Shown here: piece after piece, positions 51,838 to 60,382 of the stretch
Layout of the letters: each line of letters opens with the position of its first letter
Numbering within the stretch: the stretch's first letter is position 1
Origin: an uncultured Acidobacteriia bacterium
GTDB lineage: Bacteria > Acidobacteriota > Terriglobia > Bryobacterales > Bryobacteraceae
Direction of reading: 5' to 3'
DNA: 64,000 bases
Assembly: GCA_903875575.1 (NCBI GenBank)
Contig: CAIQWJ010000028.1
Location: 62,001-126,000, forward strand
Made by a program: the position numbers and the translations under genes
Notes under the pieces: model-generated
Told to the model about the DNA's origin: nothing
Seen by the model: the letters and a program-made list of their open reading frames with translations, nothing else
Database searches by the model: none

Positions 51838-52149
51838 ATGGCCACAACAAAGAGAATGACGCAGACCCAGCTGGTTCGCTCGCTGGCGGAAGCGTGTGAG
51901 TTGACGAACAAGCAGGCGCGCGCAGTGCTGGATAGTCTGTCCAGCCTGGCGATCAGCGAAACAAAGAAGAACGGTCTTTTCGTACTGCCCGGCCTCGGCC
52001 GGCTGGTGCGTGTGGATCGCAAGGCCCGCATGGGACGCAACCCGGCCACTGGCGAATCGATCAAGATTGCCGCCAAGAAGGTGGTGAAGTTCCGCATTGC
52101 GAAGTCGGCCAAAGACGCGATCGTTCCGCCAAAAGTTAAGAAAGCTTAG
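51838..52149 (+). CDS. HU-family DNA-binding protein
   Basis: Nucleoid-associated DNA-bending protein of 103 residues, about ten longer than E. coli HU. Family features: N-terminal helices 'MTQTQLVRSLAEACELTNKQ', the beta-arm region 'GRLVRVDRKARMGRNPATGE' containing the R-N-P intercalation motif, and a C-terminal helix. A basic N-terminal extension ('MATTKR') and Lys-rich end ('PPKVKKA') are extra. A GGGAGG lies 6 nt before the ATG. Monocistronic between two terminators, which fits high independent expression. Confidence 0.93.
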   Translation: MATTKRMTQTQLVRSLAEACELTNKQARAVLDSLSSLAISETKKNGLFVLPGLGRLVRVDRKARMGRNPATGESIKIAAKKVVKFRIAKSAKDAIVPPKVKKA

Positions 52150-52189
52150 TTGTTTAAAAGAGCTTAGCTCAAAGCGTATCAAAAACTGA

Positions 52190-52236
52190 AACCCCCGCAA
52201 ACGACCTGTTCAGGCGTTTGCGGGGGTTTATTTTTG
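52190..52236 (+). terminator. intrinsic terminator after the HU gene
   Basis: ACCCCCGCAAACG (52191-52203) and CGTTTGCGGGGGT (52215-52227) form a perfect 13-bp stem with an 11-nt loop, followed by TTTATTTTT. It ends the HU transcript about 40 bp after the stop codon. Confidence 0.92.
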
Positions 52237-52340
52237 CTTCAGAACTTTGTCGCGGAGCCGCTGCCGCCCATCTTGCCGGCGACTAACTATCCAATTCGTT
52301 GCATGGAAGACCGTCGCACCGGAGAGCGACGGCGTGAAGC

Positions 52341-52538
52341 CTACTCCGGCTTCTTGGGCTCATCTTCCTGTTCTTTCATGGCGTGCTTAAATTCCTTGAT
52401 GCCCTGGCCGAGACCCTTGGCCATCTCAGGAAGTTTCTTGCCGCCGAACAGAACCAGGAAGACCACTGCGATCACTACGATTTCAGGACCACCCAGACCG
52501 AACGGGCCAGCGGTTTGAAAGTTTTGTGGAATCTGCAT
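52341..52538 (-). CDS. tatA: Sec-independent translocase protein TatA/E
   Basis: Pore-forming component of the twin-arginine translocase, 65 residues from ATG 52538 (an upstream in-frame start at 52577 adds 13 residues). One N-terminal membrane helix '[20 protein letters not shown]', then the amphipathic helix '[20 protein letters not shown]' and an acidic tail, as in TatA. Its presence matches the several Tat-type signals in this window. tatB/tatC are not adjacent. Divergent from thiG. Confidence 0.93.
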   Translation of the reverse strand: MQIPQNFQTAGPFGLGGPEIVVIAVVFLVLFGGKKLPEMAKGLGQGIKEFKHAMKEQEDEPKKPE

Positions 52539-52623
52539 GTAACGGGCTACCTCAGAGACTATTGTAACTGACCGCACATCGCTGAACTGGCTCGTGGCAT
52601 CCGCCGCTCTAAACTGGAGCTAT

Positions 52624-53397
52624 ATGTCTTTGGTCATTGCAGGTCGAACTTTCCGATCCCGTCTGCTGATCGGCACCGGGAAATACCGCAGCTTCCAGGA
52701 AATGGCGCGCTGTCATGCCGCCTCCGGCGCCGAGGTGGTCACGGTCGCCGTCCGCCGCGTCAATCTGACGGACCGCACAAAAGAGTCGCTGCTCGATTTC
52801 ATTGACCGCGACCACATGTTTATTCTGCCGAACACCGCTGGCTGTTACACGGCGGATGACGCGATTCGTACGGCTCGCCTGGGCCGCGAAGTCGGCCTGT
52901 CGAACTGGGTGAAGCTGGAAGTGATCGGCGACGAGCGAACGCTCTTTCCGGATAACGCCGGCCTGCTCGAAGCAACCCGCGTGCTGGTGAAGGAGGGCTT
53001 CGTCGTCCTGCCCTACACGAACGACGACTTGGTGAACGCGCGCCGTCTGATCGACGCCGGGGCCGCCGCTGTGATGCCGCTCGCCGCGCCAATCGGCTCG
53101 GGCCTGGGCATTCAGAACACGACCAACCTGCGAATCCTGCGCGAGATGATCACGGAAGTTCCTCTGATTGTCGATGCCGGCGTAGGAACGGCTTCAGACG
53201 CGGCGCTGGCCATGGAGCTGGGTGCTGACGGCGTTCTGATGAACACCGCCATAGCGGCAGCGGAAGACGCCGAGAAGATGGCATTGGCGATGAAGCTTGG
53301 AATTGAGGCAGGGCGACTGGCCTTCGAGTCCGGCCGCATGGAGAAGAAGCTCTACGCCAGCGCGTCGAGCCCGCTGGCTGGCGTTATCGGAAGGTAG
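52624..53397 (+). CDS. thiG: thiazole synthase
   Basis: Forms the thiazole phosphate of thiamine from deoxyxylulose-5-phosphate, ThiS thiocarboxylate and dehydroglycine; cytosolic, 257 residues from ATG 52624. Family motifs: '[13 protein letters not shown]', '[18 protein letters not shown]' with the Schiff-base Lys, and '[17 protein letters not shown]'. No thiS, thiF or thiamine riboswitch is visible next to it, but thiO, which supplies dehydroglycine, lies 4.2 kb downstream. The stop TAG is followed in the same frame by a coding-like sequence (see next feature). Confidence 0.95.
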   Translation: MSLVIAGRTFRSRLLIGTGKYRSFQEMARCHAASGAEVVTVAVRRVNLTDRTKESLLDFIDRDHMFILPNTAGCYTADDAIRTARLGREVGLSNWVKLEVIGDERTLFPDNAGLLEATRVLVKEGFVVLPYTNDDLVNARRLIDAGAAAVMPLAAPIGSGLGIQNTTNLRILREMITEVPLIVDAGVGTASDAALAMELGADGVLMNTAIAAAEDAEKMALAMKLGIEAGRLAFESGRMEKKLYASASSPLAGVIGR

Positions 53398-53439
53398 AAA
53401 CTGCGATTTGAATGCGAAGATCTGCCGGAGACGGGACTG

Positions 53440-54132
53440 GTGCTGGTACCCGCATCGTGGCCGGACTACGATCGGCTGCTGAAGGAAATCCAACCGGGCC
53501 TCGAAGCCCCGTCCGCGCGAGCAGCCCGGAGCGAGACCTCGGCGATTCTGATCAACCGCAGTGACAAGCCGGTGGTGGCGCTCTGTATGACGTGGCTCTA
53601 TGAGGAGACCGACGGCCGGAAGTATTCGGGCTCATGGACTCAGCGGTCGACGTCCGGGCAGGCAATTCTGCCTGGGTCGGTGCGCTGCATCCGCGACCCA
53701 GATGGCAAGAGCACCGTCCGGACGAGAACGCTCCAGTCGGTGACGTTAACCCTTGACGGCGCATTTTTCGGGGACGGCGAATTTGTCGGCCCCAATCGCG
53801 CCGGACTTTGGGAGCGAGTTACGGAACGAGCGCACACCCGACTCGCAGTAGCGCTGGCAGCACGCAACGCCCGTGATCGGGGCATGTCAAGCGCGGATGT
53901 CCTGAAGCGAGTGACGGAGTTAACGGGCGCGGCCCCTTCCAGCCCCCCTCGACCGCCTCGTCCACCAAGACTTTGGACGGATACGCCCAGCCGGAAAGAG
54001 GTTCAGCACAGGGAGTTGCAGATGCGCGCCTGGGAGATCGAATTGCGACGTCAGACTCTGAGCGACGAGCAAACTGTCGAATGGCTCGTCTCAGAGACAG
54101 ACACCGTCCTGCCGAATTTGAGGAAGCGTTAA
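53440..54132 (+). CDS. hypothetical protein following thiG in the same reading frame
   Basis: 230 residues from GTG 53440, family not recognised. The middle is Trp/Arg/Thr-rich ('VVALCMTWLYEETDGRKYSG', 'LTLDGAFFGDGEFVGPN'), followed by a Pro-rich linker ('SSPPRPPRPPRLW') and a charged helical C-terminus. No signal peptide or membrane segment. The frame is open back to the thiG TAG, and the intervening codons ('KLRFECEDLPETGLVL') look like protein, so the true start could be a CTG at 53401 or the protein could arise by stop read-through from ThiG. The GTG is taken only because it is the first standard start. Confidence 0.6.
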   Translation: MLVPASWPDYDRLLKEIQPGLEAPSARAARSETSAILINRSDKPVVALCMTWLYEETDGRKYSGSWTQRSTSGQAILPGSVRCIRDPDGKSTVRTRTLQSVTLTLDGAFFGDGEFVGPNRAGLWERVTERAHTRLAVALAARNARDRGMSSADVLKRVTELTGAAPSSPPRPPRPPRLWTDTPSRKEVQHRELQMRAWEIELRRQTLSDEQTVEWLVSETDTVLPNLRKR

Positions 54133-54147
54133 GTACGGAGGGAATGC

Positions 54148-54224
54148 TGGTGGCGGCGCGCAGACTCGAACTGCGGACCTACGGATTATGAGACCGTCGC
54201 TCTAACCGGCTGAGCTACGCCGCC
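54148..54224 (-). tRNA. tRNA-Met (anticodon CAT), elongator type
   Basis: Minus strand. Acceptor GGCGGCG (54224-54218) pairs with CGCCGCC (54158-54152), the D-arm contains GCTCAGCCGGTTAGAGC, the anticodon loop is CTCATAA, the T-loop is TTCGAGT, and the 3' ACCA is encoded. A fully paired acceptor stem with a G-C first pair indicates the elongator rather than the initiator; a lysidine-modified Ile tRNA with the same CAT cannot be excluded by eye. 77 nt. Confidence 0.95.
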
Positions 54225-54388
54225 GAATACATCAGTTTAGCATTTGATCTTCTACAGACTACATCAGGCTACAGCGAGGCCCCGCAGACATATACACCGG
54301 TTCTGACTAACCCGCCGGGCATGTGGTTGGGCCTGCTCCCGGCGCAGTCGCGCCCGCTGTGGTGTTGACGTTGTGGGTCTGGTTGACA

Positions 54389-54853
54389 TCAGGAATTCAA
54401 CCCCTGGGCAACATTTGCGACGAGCCTCGAAATGCGGAAGAGAGCAGCCCAATCCTCAGGTGCCAGAGCGTCCCGCAATTGATCCTGGGCCTTCTTCCAT
54501 TCCGGCAACGCCAGAGCAAGCCGCTCACGTCCGGCGGGAGTCAGTTCAAACTGCCGTTTGCGGCGGTCGAGTCCAATGGAGGATACAATCCAACCATATC
54601 GTTCGAGGAGTCTGAGGTTGCGGGAAACAGTCGTTTTGTCCAAGCCGAGATGCCGCCCGAGTTCGGTCTCGCTACCGGAACCGAGCTTGCCGAGTGTCAT
54701 CAGCAATATGAATTGCGGTGCTTCGATTCCCGCACCTCGCAATCGACTGTCGTATAACTGCGTCAGCCCACGTGCCATCTGACGGGCCGTTGCGCAGGCG
54801 CAGGGGAGTTCGGCAAGCGTGGCCGCTCCCCGTTCTTTTGCAACGCGTGTCAC
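54389..54853 (-). CDS. MarR-family transcriptional regulator
   Basis: 154-residue winged-helix repressor-like protein. The GTG start at 54853 overlaps the stop of the upstream gene (GTGA). The recognition region 'ETELGRHLGLDKTTVSRNLR' and wing 'GLDRRKRQFELTPAGRERL' are typical MarR. A Cys pair near the N-terminus ('LPCACATARQM') could sense oxidants or metals. It is the second gene of a two-gene operon whose promoter (55308-55335) contains a near-perfect palindrome, so autoregulation is likely. Confidence 0.93.
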   Translation of the reverse strand: MTRVAKERGAATLAELPCACATARQMARGLTQLYDSRLRGAGIEAPQFILLMTLGKLGSGSETELGRHLGLDKTTVSRNLRLLERYGWIVSSIGLDRRKRQFELTPAGRERLALALPEWKKAQDQLRDALAPEDWAALFRISRLVANVAQGLNS

Positions 54854-55284
54854 TGCTTCTTTTCGCCTTGAGGCTGCCCCAGCGCTAAGCCTTCGCCCAG
54901 CAATACTCGCAGCGGCATCAGCGGGCGGAGAACCATGAAGTCCAGATTTGCAAAGTTCCCTTTTGAAAGCGGGAGGCCATCCATCAGCGACCTGGCTTCT
55001 TCGACGGTGGCGCAGTTCATGACGAAAACTACGCCCTTACCATCGCCTCTGGAATACCATTGTTGAATTTTGCCATCGAGATAAAGCCGAACCGTGGCGC
55101 GGACCTCTTCCGGCATGACCTTCGATAGCTGGGCCATATCTGCGTCGGGTTTCACGATGAGATTGACCAAAACGGCGGTAGCCGGCGAACTGGGCGGTGA
55201 CTGGGCAAATAAAGGTAATGAAAGCCCGCCGAGAAGAACTGCGAAGACCGGCATCCGGAAGATGTTGTTGGCGATAAAGCGCAT
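54850..55284 (-). CDS. exported small protein, muconolactone-isomerase/YCII-like
   Basis: 144 residues from ATG 55284 (AGGAGG 8 nt upstream), with signal peptide ending 'LSLPLFAQ'. The mature part ('AVLVNLIVKPDADMAQLSKV', 'GVVFVMNCATVEEARSLMDG', 'NFANLDFMVLRPLMPL') has the ferredoxin-like pattern of muconolactone delta-isomerase or YCII proteins. First gene of an operon with marR, so it is probably the regulated target. Its substrate or stress ligand is not known. Confidence 0.78.
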   Translation of the reverse strand: MRFIANNIFRMPVFAVLLGGLSLPLFAQSPPSSPATAVLVNLIVKPDADMAQLSKVMPEEVRATVRLYLDGKIQQWYSRGDGKGVVFVMNCATVEEARSLMDGLPLSKGNFANLDFMVLRPLMPLRVLLGEGLALGQPQGEKKQ

Positions 55285-55307
55285 TGGGAAAAGCCTCCTG
55301 CCCAGAA

Positions 55308-55335
55308 ATAGTAGCATATGCAACCAATTTGTCAA
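55308..55335 (-). promoter_or_regulatory. marR-operon promoter with palindromic operator
   Basis: On the minus strand, -35 TTGACA (55335-55330), 16-bp spacer and -10 TACTAT (55313-55308) form a near-consensus sigma70 promoter. Within it, the 14-bp near-palindrome GTAGCATATGCAAC (55311-55324; core GCATATGC) overlaps the -10 and spacer, a typical MarR operator position. The -35 also overlaps a plus-strand TTGTCA (55329-55334) suitably placed for rnpB. Confidence 0.75.
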
Positions 55336-55361
55336 CCATACGTTGCGTGCGACACTTGGAT

Positions 55362-55737
55362 CTGGCAGACGCCGGATGGATAGCCGCTCGCGCAAGTGAG
55401 AGGAAAGTCCGGTCTCCACAGGGCAACGTGCCGGCTAACGGCCGGGGGGGATCTCTCAAAGGGATCTTTACGGAAAGTACCACAGAAAATATACCGCCTG
55501 ATTCCTTTCGGGGGATTCGGTAAGGGCGAAAAGGTGCGGTAAGAGCGCACCGCGGACGGAGCAATTCGTCTGGCAGGGTAAACCCCACGCGGAGCAAGAC
55601 CAAATAGGGGAGGAGGAGCTGCCCGCTCCGTTATACTTCCGGGTAGGTCGCTTGAGCCACGCAGTAATGCGTGGCCTGGATGAATGGCTATCGCCCGCAA
55701 GGGTACAGAAACCGGCTTATAAGACGGCGTCTGCCAG
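55362..55737 (+). ncRNA. rnpB: RNase P RNA (bacterial class A)
   Basis: Catalytic RNA that removes tRNA 5' leaders. The ends pair as P1 (CTGGCAGACGCCG at 55362-55374 with CGGCGTCTGCCAG at 55725-55737). Universal core blocks are all visible: GAGGAAAGTCCGG with CACAGGGCAACGTGCC (CR I region), AAGGTGCGGTAAGAGCGCAC, GGGTAAACCCCACGCGGAGC, AGACCAAATAGGGG, and the terminal ACAGAAACCGGCTTAT. Length about 376 nt. The L15 GGU element that binds tRNA CCA reads GGA here (…GAGGAGCTGCCCG…), which deserves checking. A weak promoter TTGTCA-17-ACACTT would start transcription at about 55363. Confidence 0.96.
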
Positions 55738-55789
55738 TAACTTTTCCTTACATAACGCTGCTGGCTCTTGTGTTCGAATAGGAAGAGCC

Positions 55790-57565
55790 ATGCGCTCTTT
55801 CAGGATTTCCCGTCCGATCTCAGCCACCCTGCTGGTTACATTCTTTTTTGCCTGCTGCCAGGCCGCGCAAAATACCGGCGATACCCCACCTGGGCTTCTT
55901 GTGCGCAACGAACCGGAATACTCTGCGGAGGCGGCGCGGGTGCGGGCGCAATCGATCGTAATGCTGAGTATCGTCATCGGTGAAGACGGCAAAGCACGCG
56001 ATGTCCGCGTGGCTAACGGCGCGGGCTTCGGACTTGATGAGAAGGCGATTGAAGCGGTGGAAACCTGGGTGTTCAAGCCTGCCACGAAAGACGGCAAGCC
56101 AGTTCCCTACCCCGCCAATATTGAAATGAACTTCAATATGCGCGTGCGGGATCCGGAAGACCACACCGGACAGTTGGTGCGGCTGAACTTCACGCTGCCA
56201 GCCAATGCCAACCGGCCTGAACTGATCGTCGGCAAGCTGCCGGGTAATCCCACAAGCGGCGGCGATCAGGCGCTGAAGTTTCATCTACAGGTGGATGCCC
56301 AGGGCGTGCCGAAAAATGTGACGGCCCTCAGTTCGACCGACAAAGTGTGGGAGAAACAGGTTCAGAAGGTAGTTCAGACGTGGCGTTTCCGCCCGGCGTC
56401 GCTGGATGGAAAGGACATTGCCGCCGAAGCCGACTTCGTGATGGAGCACACCGGCACGGATGAGGTGCCTCCGGTGCAGGTCACGCTTCAGGTTCCCGAA
56501 GAAGAGAAGACTCTGATTCGCCGCTTTCCCGCCCCGGTGCAGGTAGCCGGACTGATTTCGCGGAGCCACCATACAGCGACGCGTCTTGAGAACGGAACTG
56601 TTCTGATTGCCGGAGGTGCGGCGCACCGCAACGAATCAGGTCCGGGCGCGGTCGACTTCTATGCCTTGCAATCGTCGCAGATCTTCGACTGGGCGACGCG
56701 GCGAATCGTGAACACCAGCGAACTTCTGACAGCACGACAGAATCACACGGCCACGCTGCTGAAGGATGGAACGGTGCTGATCGCGGGCGGCCGGAGCGAT
56801 GCACCACTGGCAAGTGCGGAAATCTTCGATCCTTCCACCGGAAAATTCTCAACTACGGGGAACCTTCACGAAGCGCGTGATTCCCACTCTGCATCCCTGC
56901 TGCCTGATGGACGTGTTCTCATTTGCGGCGGAACTGGCGTGGGGAATAAGTACCTGGCTTCCGTGGAGATCTATGAGCCTCGTACGAAATCGTTTGTTTC
57001 AGCAGGCAACATGACGACGGCAAGATCCTCTTTCCAGGCGGTTGTACTGAAGAATGGAGTGCTGCTGCTGGGTGGCTTCGGCGCGGCTGGCGGGACAGCC
57101 GAGATCTACGATCCTGCGCGTGGCACGTTTCGCGCCGCGGGAAACCTGACGGCGGCACGATACGGATTTTCCGCCACGGCGTTACCCGATGGCAAGGTTC
57201 TGGTAGCCGGCGGAAGCTTTTCCTCCAGCACGGGCCCGGCGACGAACACGGCTGAGATCTACGATCCCACGACCGGCGCGTTCCATGCCACGGGAGCTCT
57301 GACTGAAGCACGGGAGTTTCACACCGCGATGGCGCTCGAAGACGGACGCGTGTTGATCTCTGGCGGCATTCCCGGTTCACCTGGAACTCCGATCGCTGTC
57401 ACCGAGGTTTATGATTCTGTAGCCGGGTCGTTCGCGGCTGGATCGACGCTGGCTGGCCGGCACACAGGACACACGAGCACACTCCTGCAGGATGGCGGCG
57501 TGCTGATCACTGGCAGCGGATTAGTGGGCCAGGGCACGAGCGCGGAGCTGATCCGGGTCAACTAA
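55790..57565 (+). CDS. exported TonB_C-domain/Kelch-repeat protein
   Basis: 591 residues from ATG 55790 (GGAAG upstream); earlier in-frame starts fall inside the RNase P RNA and are rejected. After the signal peptide ('LLVTFFFACCQAAQ') come two TonB C-terminal-like modules: about 25-120 ('SIVMLSIVIGEDGKARDVRV', 'ETWVFKPATKDGKPV') and about 150-230 ('LKFHLQVDAQGVPKNVTAL', 'QTWRFRPASLDGKDI'). The rest is about six Kelch repeats ('HTATLLKDGTVLIAGGRS', 'AEIFDPSTGKFSTTG'), forming a beta-propeller. It lacks the N-terminal membrane anchor and Pro-rich spacer of a real TonB, so it is more likely a secreted binding protein that borrowed the domain. Function unknown. Confidence 0.85.
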   Translation: MRSFRISRPISATLLVTFFFACCQAAQNTGDTPPGLLVRNEPEYSAEAARVRAQSIVMLSIVIGEDGKARDVRVANGAGFGLDEKAIEAVETWVFKPATKDGKPVPYPANIEMNFNMRVRDPEDHTGQLVRLNFTLPANANRPELIVGKLPGNPTSGGDQALKFHLQVDAQGVPKNVTALSSTDKVWEKQVQKVVQTWRFRPASLDGKDIAAEADFVMEHTGTDEVPPVQVTLQVPEEEKTLIRRFPAPVQVAGLISRSHHTATRLENGTVLIAGGAAHRNESGPGAVDFYALQSSQIFDWATRRIVNTSELLTARQNHTATLLKDGTVLIAGGRSDAPLASAEIFDPSTGKFSTTGNLHEARDSHSASLLPDGRVLICGGTGVGNKYLASVEIYEPRTKSFVSAGNMTTARSSFQAVVLKNGVLLLGGFGAAGGTAEIYDPARGTFRAAGNLTAARYGFSATALPDGKVLVAGGSFSSSTGPATNTAEIYDPTTGAFHATGALTEAREFHTAMALEDGRVLISGGIPGSPGTPIAVTEVYDSVAGSFAAGSTLAGRHTGHTSTLLQDGGVLITGSGLVGQGTSAELIRVN

Positions 57566-57610
57566 GCGCCCCTCCGAAATATACTGGTCTCGGAGAAGTA
57601 ACCAGGACAA

Positions 57611-58609
57611 ATGAAAACAGTCACTATCGTGGGTGCCGGTATTGTGGGCCTTACCTCGGCCTGGCGCCTCGCACAACACGGCTGGCAGGTCACGGTGTTT
57701 GACAAGCGCGAAGCTGTCGCAGAGGCCAGTTGGGCAGCCGCCGGCATGCTCGCTCCGGGCGGTGAAATCGACTCCAACACCGCACTCGCAAAGATGGCGC
57801 TGCACAGCCTCAGCATGTACCCCGTCTTTGTGCGGACTCTGGAAGTGGAATCCGGCGTCACGATCGAATACCGGGATTGCGGTGCCGTCGAAGTGGCCTT
57901 CGACGATAAAGAACTTTCGGAACTGACGGCGAAGGCCGCGCGACAGGCCGTGGGCGGCATCCAGTCGGAACCGTGCCGTTATCGCGACTGGGCAGCCCGC
58001 AGTTACCCCAGCGATGCCACGGTGGACCCCCTCAGCATCAACGCGGCATTGCTGGCAGCCTGCCGCGCCCGCGGCGTCGTCCTTCGGGAACATGAGCCCG
58101 TGACAGAAGTCCTGCCAAACGGTTCCGGCGTGCGAACGGCGGAGGGTGACTTTCCCTCGGACCGCGTGCTGATCGCGGCGGGTGCCTGGAGTTCAACTCT
58201 GATGCCTGGTCTGCCCGAAGTCCATCCGGTGAGAGGCCACCTGCTTTACTTCGAGCTGGAGCCGGGGGTACTGAAGACGATCGTGCGCAACGGCCACACA
58301 TATGTGTTCCAGCGGGAATCCGGCGGCGTGATTGCGGGCAGTTCGATGGAGCACGTCGGCTATGACCGCACCGTGGACCCTGCGGTTGCCGAAGACATTC
58401 ATCGCCGCGCGGCACGCCTGGTGCCAGAACTCGCTGGTGTGAAACCGCTCGATTGCTGGAACGGATTGCGTCCCGCGACCGATGCGGGCCCGATCATTGG
58501 CCGGGTGGGCGATACCAATATCTGGACTGCCTACGGGCACTTCCGGAACGGCATTCTGCTGGGACCTGAGACAGCGCAGACAATTTCGGACCAGTTTGGC
58601 GAAGGCTGA
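57611..58609 (+). CDS. thiO: glycine oxidase (FAD-dependent)
   Basis: Oxidises glycine to iminoglycine for the thiazole ring of thiamine; DAAO family, 332 residues. FAD motif 'MKTVTIVGAGIVGLTSAWRL', 'DKREAVAEASWAAAGMLAPG' (ThiO-like Ala-Gly-Met), 'HPVRGHLLYFELEPG' and C-terminal 'RPATDAGPIIGRV' with 'YGHFRNGILLGPET' are all diagnostic. Sarcosine or D-amino-acid oxidation is the alternative, but thiG in the same window supports the thiamine role. It starts 45 bp after the Kelch gene in the same direction. Confidence 0.92.
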   Translation: MKTVTIVGAGIVGLTSAWRLAQHGWQVTVFDKREAVAEASWAAAGMLAPGGEIDSNTALAKMALHSLSMYPVFVRTLEVESGVTIEYRDCGAVEVAFDDKELSELTAKAARQAVGGIQSEPCRYRDWAARSYPSDATVDPLSINAALLAACRARGVVLREHEPVTEVLPNGSGVRTAEGDFPSDRVLIAAGAWSSTLMPGLPEVHPVRGHLLYFELEPGVLKTIVRNGHTYVFQRESGGVIAGSSMEHVGYDRTVDPAVAEDIHRRAARLVPELAGVKPLDCWNGLRPATDAGPIIGRVGDTNIWTAYGHFRNGILLGPETAQTISDQFGEG

Positions 58610-58625
58610 ATGGCCGTAGCGTGAG

Positions 58626-60353
58626 CTACCAGTTCCATTCGATGAGCGAGAGTCCCTGACGCGGCAGACTAAAGTCGAGTCTGGTTTCTTTGGCGATATT
58701 CACAGACACCGCGGGCTTGAGCTCCTGAAGCTGTCCCGCAGCTTCGAGTTCCCTGTATTGCGCGGCGGTCGGTAGCTGCGGCGAGCCCATCTTCTTCCAC
58801 GCTGTCCACGCGTTGCTGTGCGTCTCATCGATGCGGTAGTGGTGCATGATGGCCTTCTTTGCCGCAGCCGGCAGACCGGAGACCTGCAACTGCACCGCAG
58901 CATCCGGGCCGGGCAGGTCGTCATCGTGATAATTCCAGACCAGGATGGAAAGCTGATGGTCAGAACGAACGGCAAGCGCATCCACGTCGGGCTTCGCGCC
59001 GCGGACACCTTCAGCCTGTATGGACGCTACCGGAATACTGCCGCTGCTTTGCACCGTTACGCGATTGCCCTTCATGCGGGCGGCCATGCGAAACAGATTG
59101 AGTACCGGCTTATCGATACCATTTGTGGCAAGGGTACGGAAACCATCGAAGTACGGCTGGTCCTCAAATTCAAAAGCCCACGTGAGCATGCCTTCAATAT
59201 TGGTCTTCTCGCGGTCCGCCAGTTCGAACATGTTCTTCAGCATGACCGCTTCATATGAAGCATAGAGCGGTCCATTGCGATACGCGTTCTGCGGATAGAC
59301 GCGCGCTGAGCAGGCGGCGCAGCCTTCGGGGTCGGATTCGCTGACGATGATGGGCAGGTTGCGGAACTTCGGGAAAGACGCCACGATCTGCATGCCCTGC
59401 GCGGCGTCCGCCGTGTTCTTTCCCACGCCCATTCTGACGTGGCCATCGATGACCTGGGGCGAACCTTTGGCGTGGTAGGTGATGAAATCGAGCGGTGCGC
59501 CGACAGCGCCAGTGGCAGCATTCTTACCCGTGGAGCAATGCTCAAGAAACTGCTTCAGGTAGTTGGCCGCGCGTGCGCTGGCGGGGCCGGTGGTGGCCGG
59601 TCCGCCCACTCTTGCGGTGGGCAGCGCGCGCCTCACGCCATCCACGGCGAAATCATAGAGCTGATCGTATTCTTCCGCCGTGCCACGCCAGTAACTGATG
59701 TCTGGCTCATTCCAGACTTCCCAATACCATCTCTCCACTTCGGCGCGCCCGTACTTTGCAACGTCGTGCTTCACCCACTGGTACACCAGTTCTCCCCATT
59801 TGGCGAAATCCTTCGGAGGGTAAGCCCAGCCCAAATAGTATTGGTTGAAATTGTCGCCGGGCTTCCATTCTGGCTTGTAGGGATCCGGATGAGTGGAGAG
59901 CGGCTGCGGCATGAAGCCGATTTCGACGAAGGGTTTCGCACCGGCCTGGATGTAGGTGTCGATGATCCGATCGGAAAGAGTCCAGTCGTAGACAGGCTTG
60001 CCTGCCGCGTCTTCCGTGTAAGCGTTGGTGGAGCCCCACTTGAAACCGGCAGTGCCATCACCTGTGGTGAGCATGAAGTGCGTGCGAATGTAGGCGGGCG
60101 GGCCGCCTCTTCCTGCCAACGTGGCCAGTTCACCAACCAATTTCCGGCCATTCTTCGCGTAGGTGAAATTTGGCTCATCATAGCCGAAGTAGGTGGAAAT
60201 CGGTTTATAGGGACCGATCGTTTCCGCGGCATTGACGCGAATGGCGACGGCGTCCTGCGCAAGGGCCGGGGTTACCGGCAGCGAAGCTATCAGCAGGAAT
60301 GCCGCAGCATAGAAGCGGTTTCTGAATTTTGGTGCCACGGCTGTATCGTACAC
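58626..60353 (-). CDS. secreted GH39-like glycosidase (beta-xylosidase type)
   Basis: 575 residues with a signal peptide ending 'TPALAQ'. GTG 60353 is used; GTG 60338 is also possible. The catalytic barrel shows 'VERWYWEVWNEPDISYW' with acid/base Glu216 and 'LPIIVSESDPEGC' with the probable nucleophile Glu339, the clan GH-A pattern of GH39. A C-terminal beta domain follows ('DALAVRSDHQLSILVWNYHD' to 'LPRQGLSLIEWNW'). With GH43 and GH51 at the left of the window it points to xylan or arabinoxylan use. It converges with thiO, 16 bp apart. Confidence 0.88.
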   Translation of the reverse strand: MYDTAVAPKFRNRFYAAAFLLIASLPVTPALAQDAVAIRVNAAETIGPYKPISTYFGYDEPNFTYAKNGRKLVGELATLAGRGGPPAYIRTHFMLTTGDGTAGFKWGSTNAYTEDAAGKPVYDWTLSDRIIDTYIQAGAKPFVEIGFMPQPLSTHPDPYKPEWKPGDNFNQYYLGWAYPPKDFAKWGELVYQWVKHDVAKYGRAEVERWYWEVWNEPDISYWRGTAEEYDQLYDFAVDGVRRALPTARVGGPATTGPASARAANYLKQFLEHCSTGKNAATGAVGAPLDFITYHAKGSPQVIDGHVRMGVGKNTADAAQGMQIVASFPKFRNLPIIVSESDPEGCAACSARVYPQNAYRNGPLYASYEAVMLKNMFELADREKTNIEGMLTWAFEFEDQPYFDGFRTLATNGIDKPVLNLFRMAARMKGNRVTVQSSGSIPVASIQAEGVRGAKPDVDALAVRSDHQLSILVWNYHDDDLPGPDAAVQLQVSGLPAAAKKAIMHHYRIDETHSNAWTAWKKMGSPQLPTAAQYRELEAAGQLQELKPAVSVNIAKETRLDFSLPRQGLSLIEWNW

Positions 60354-60382
60354 GAGTCGCCCGGACGCGCGGGCGGGTTGCG

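Noticed and set aside
52539-52623. Thiamine (TPP) riboswitch upstream of thiG
   Set aside because: The 85-bp gap is too short and lacks the CTGAGA and ACCTGATC core elements.
55652-55789. Upstream start of the Kelch protein
   Set aside because: These codons lie within the RNase P RNA; ATG 55790 opens a proper signal peptide.
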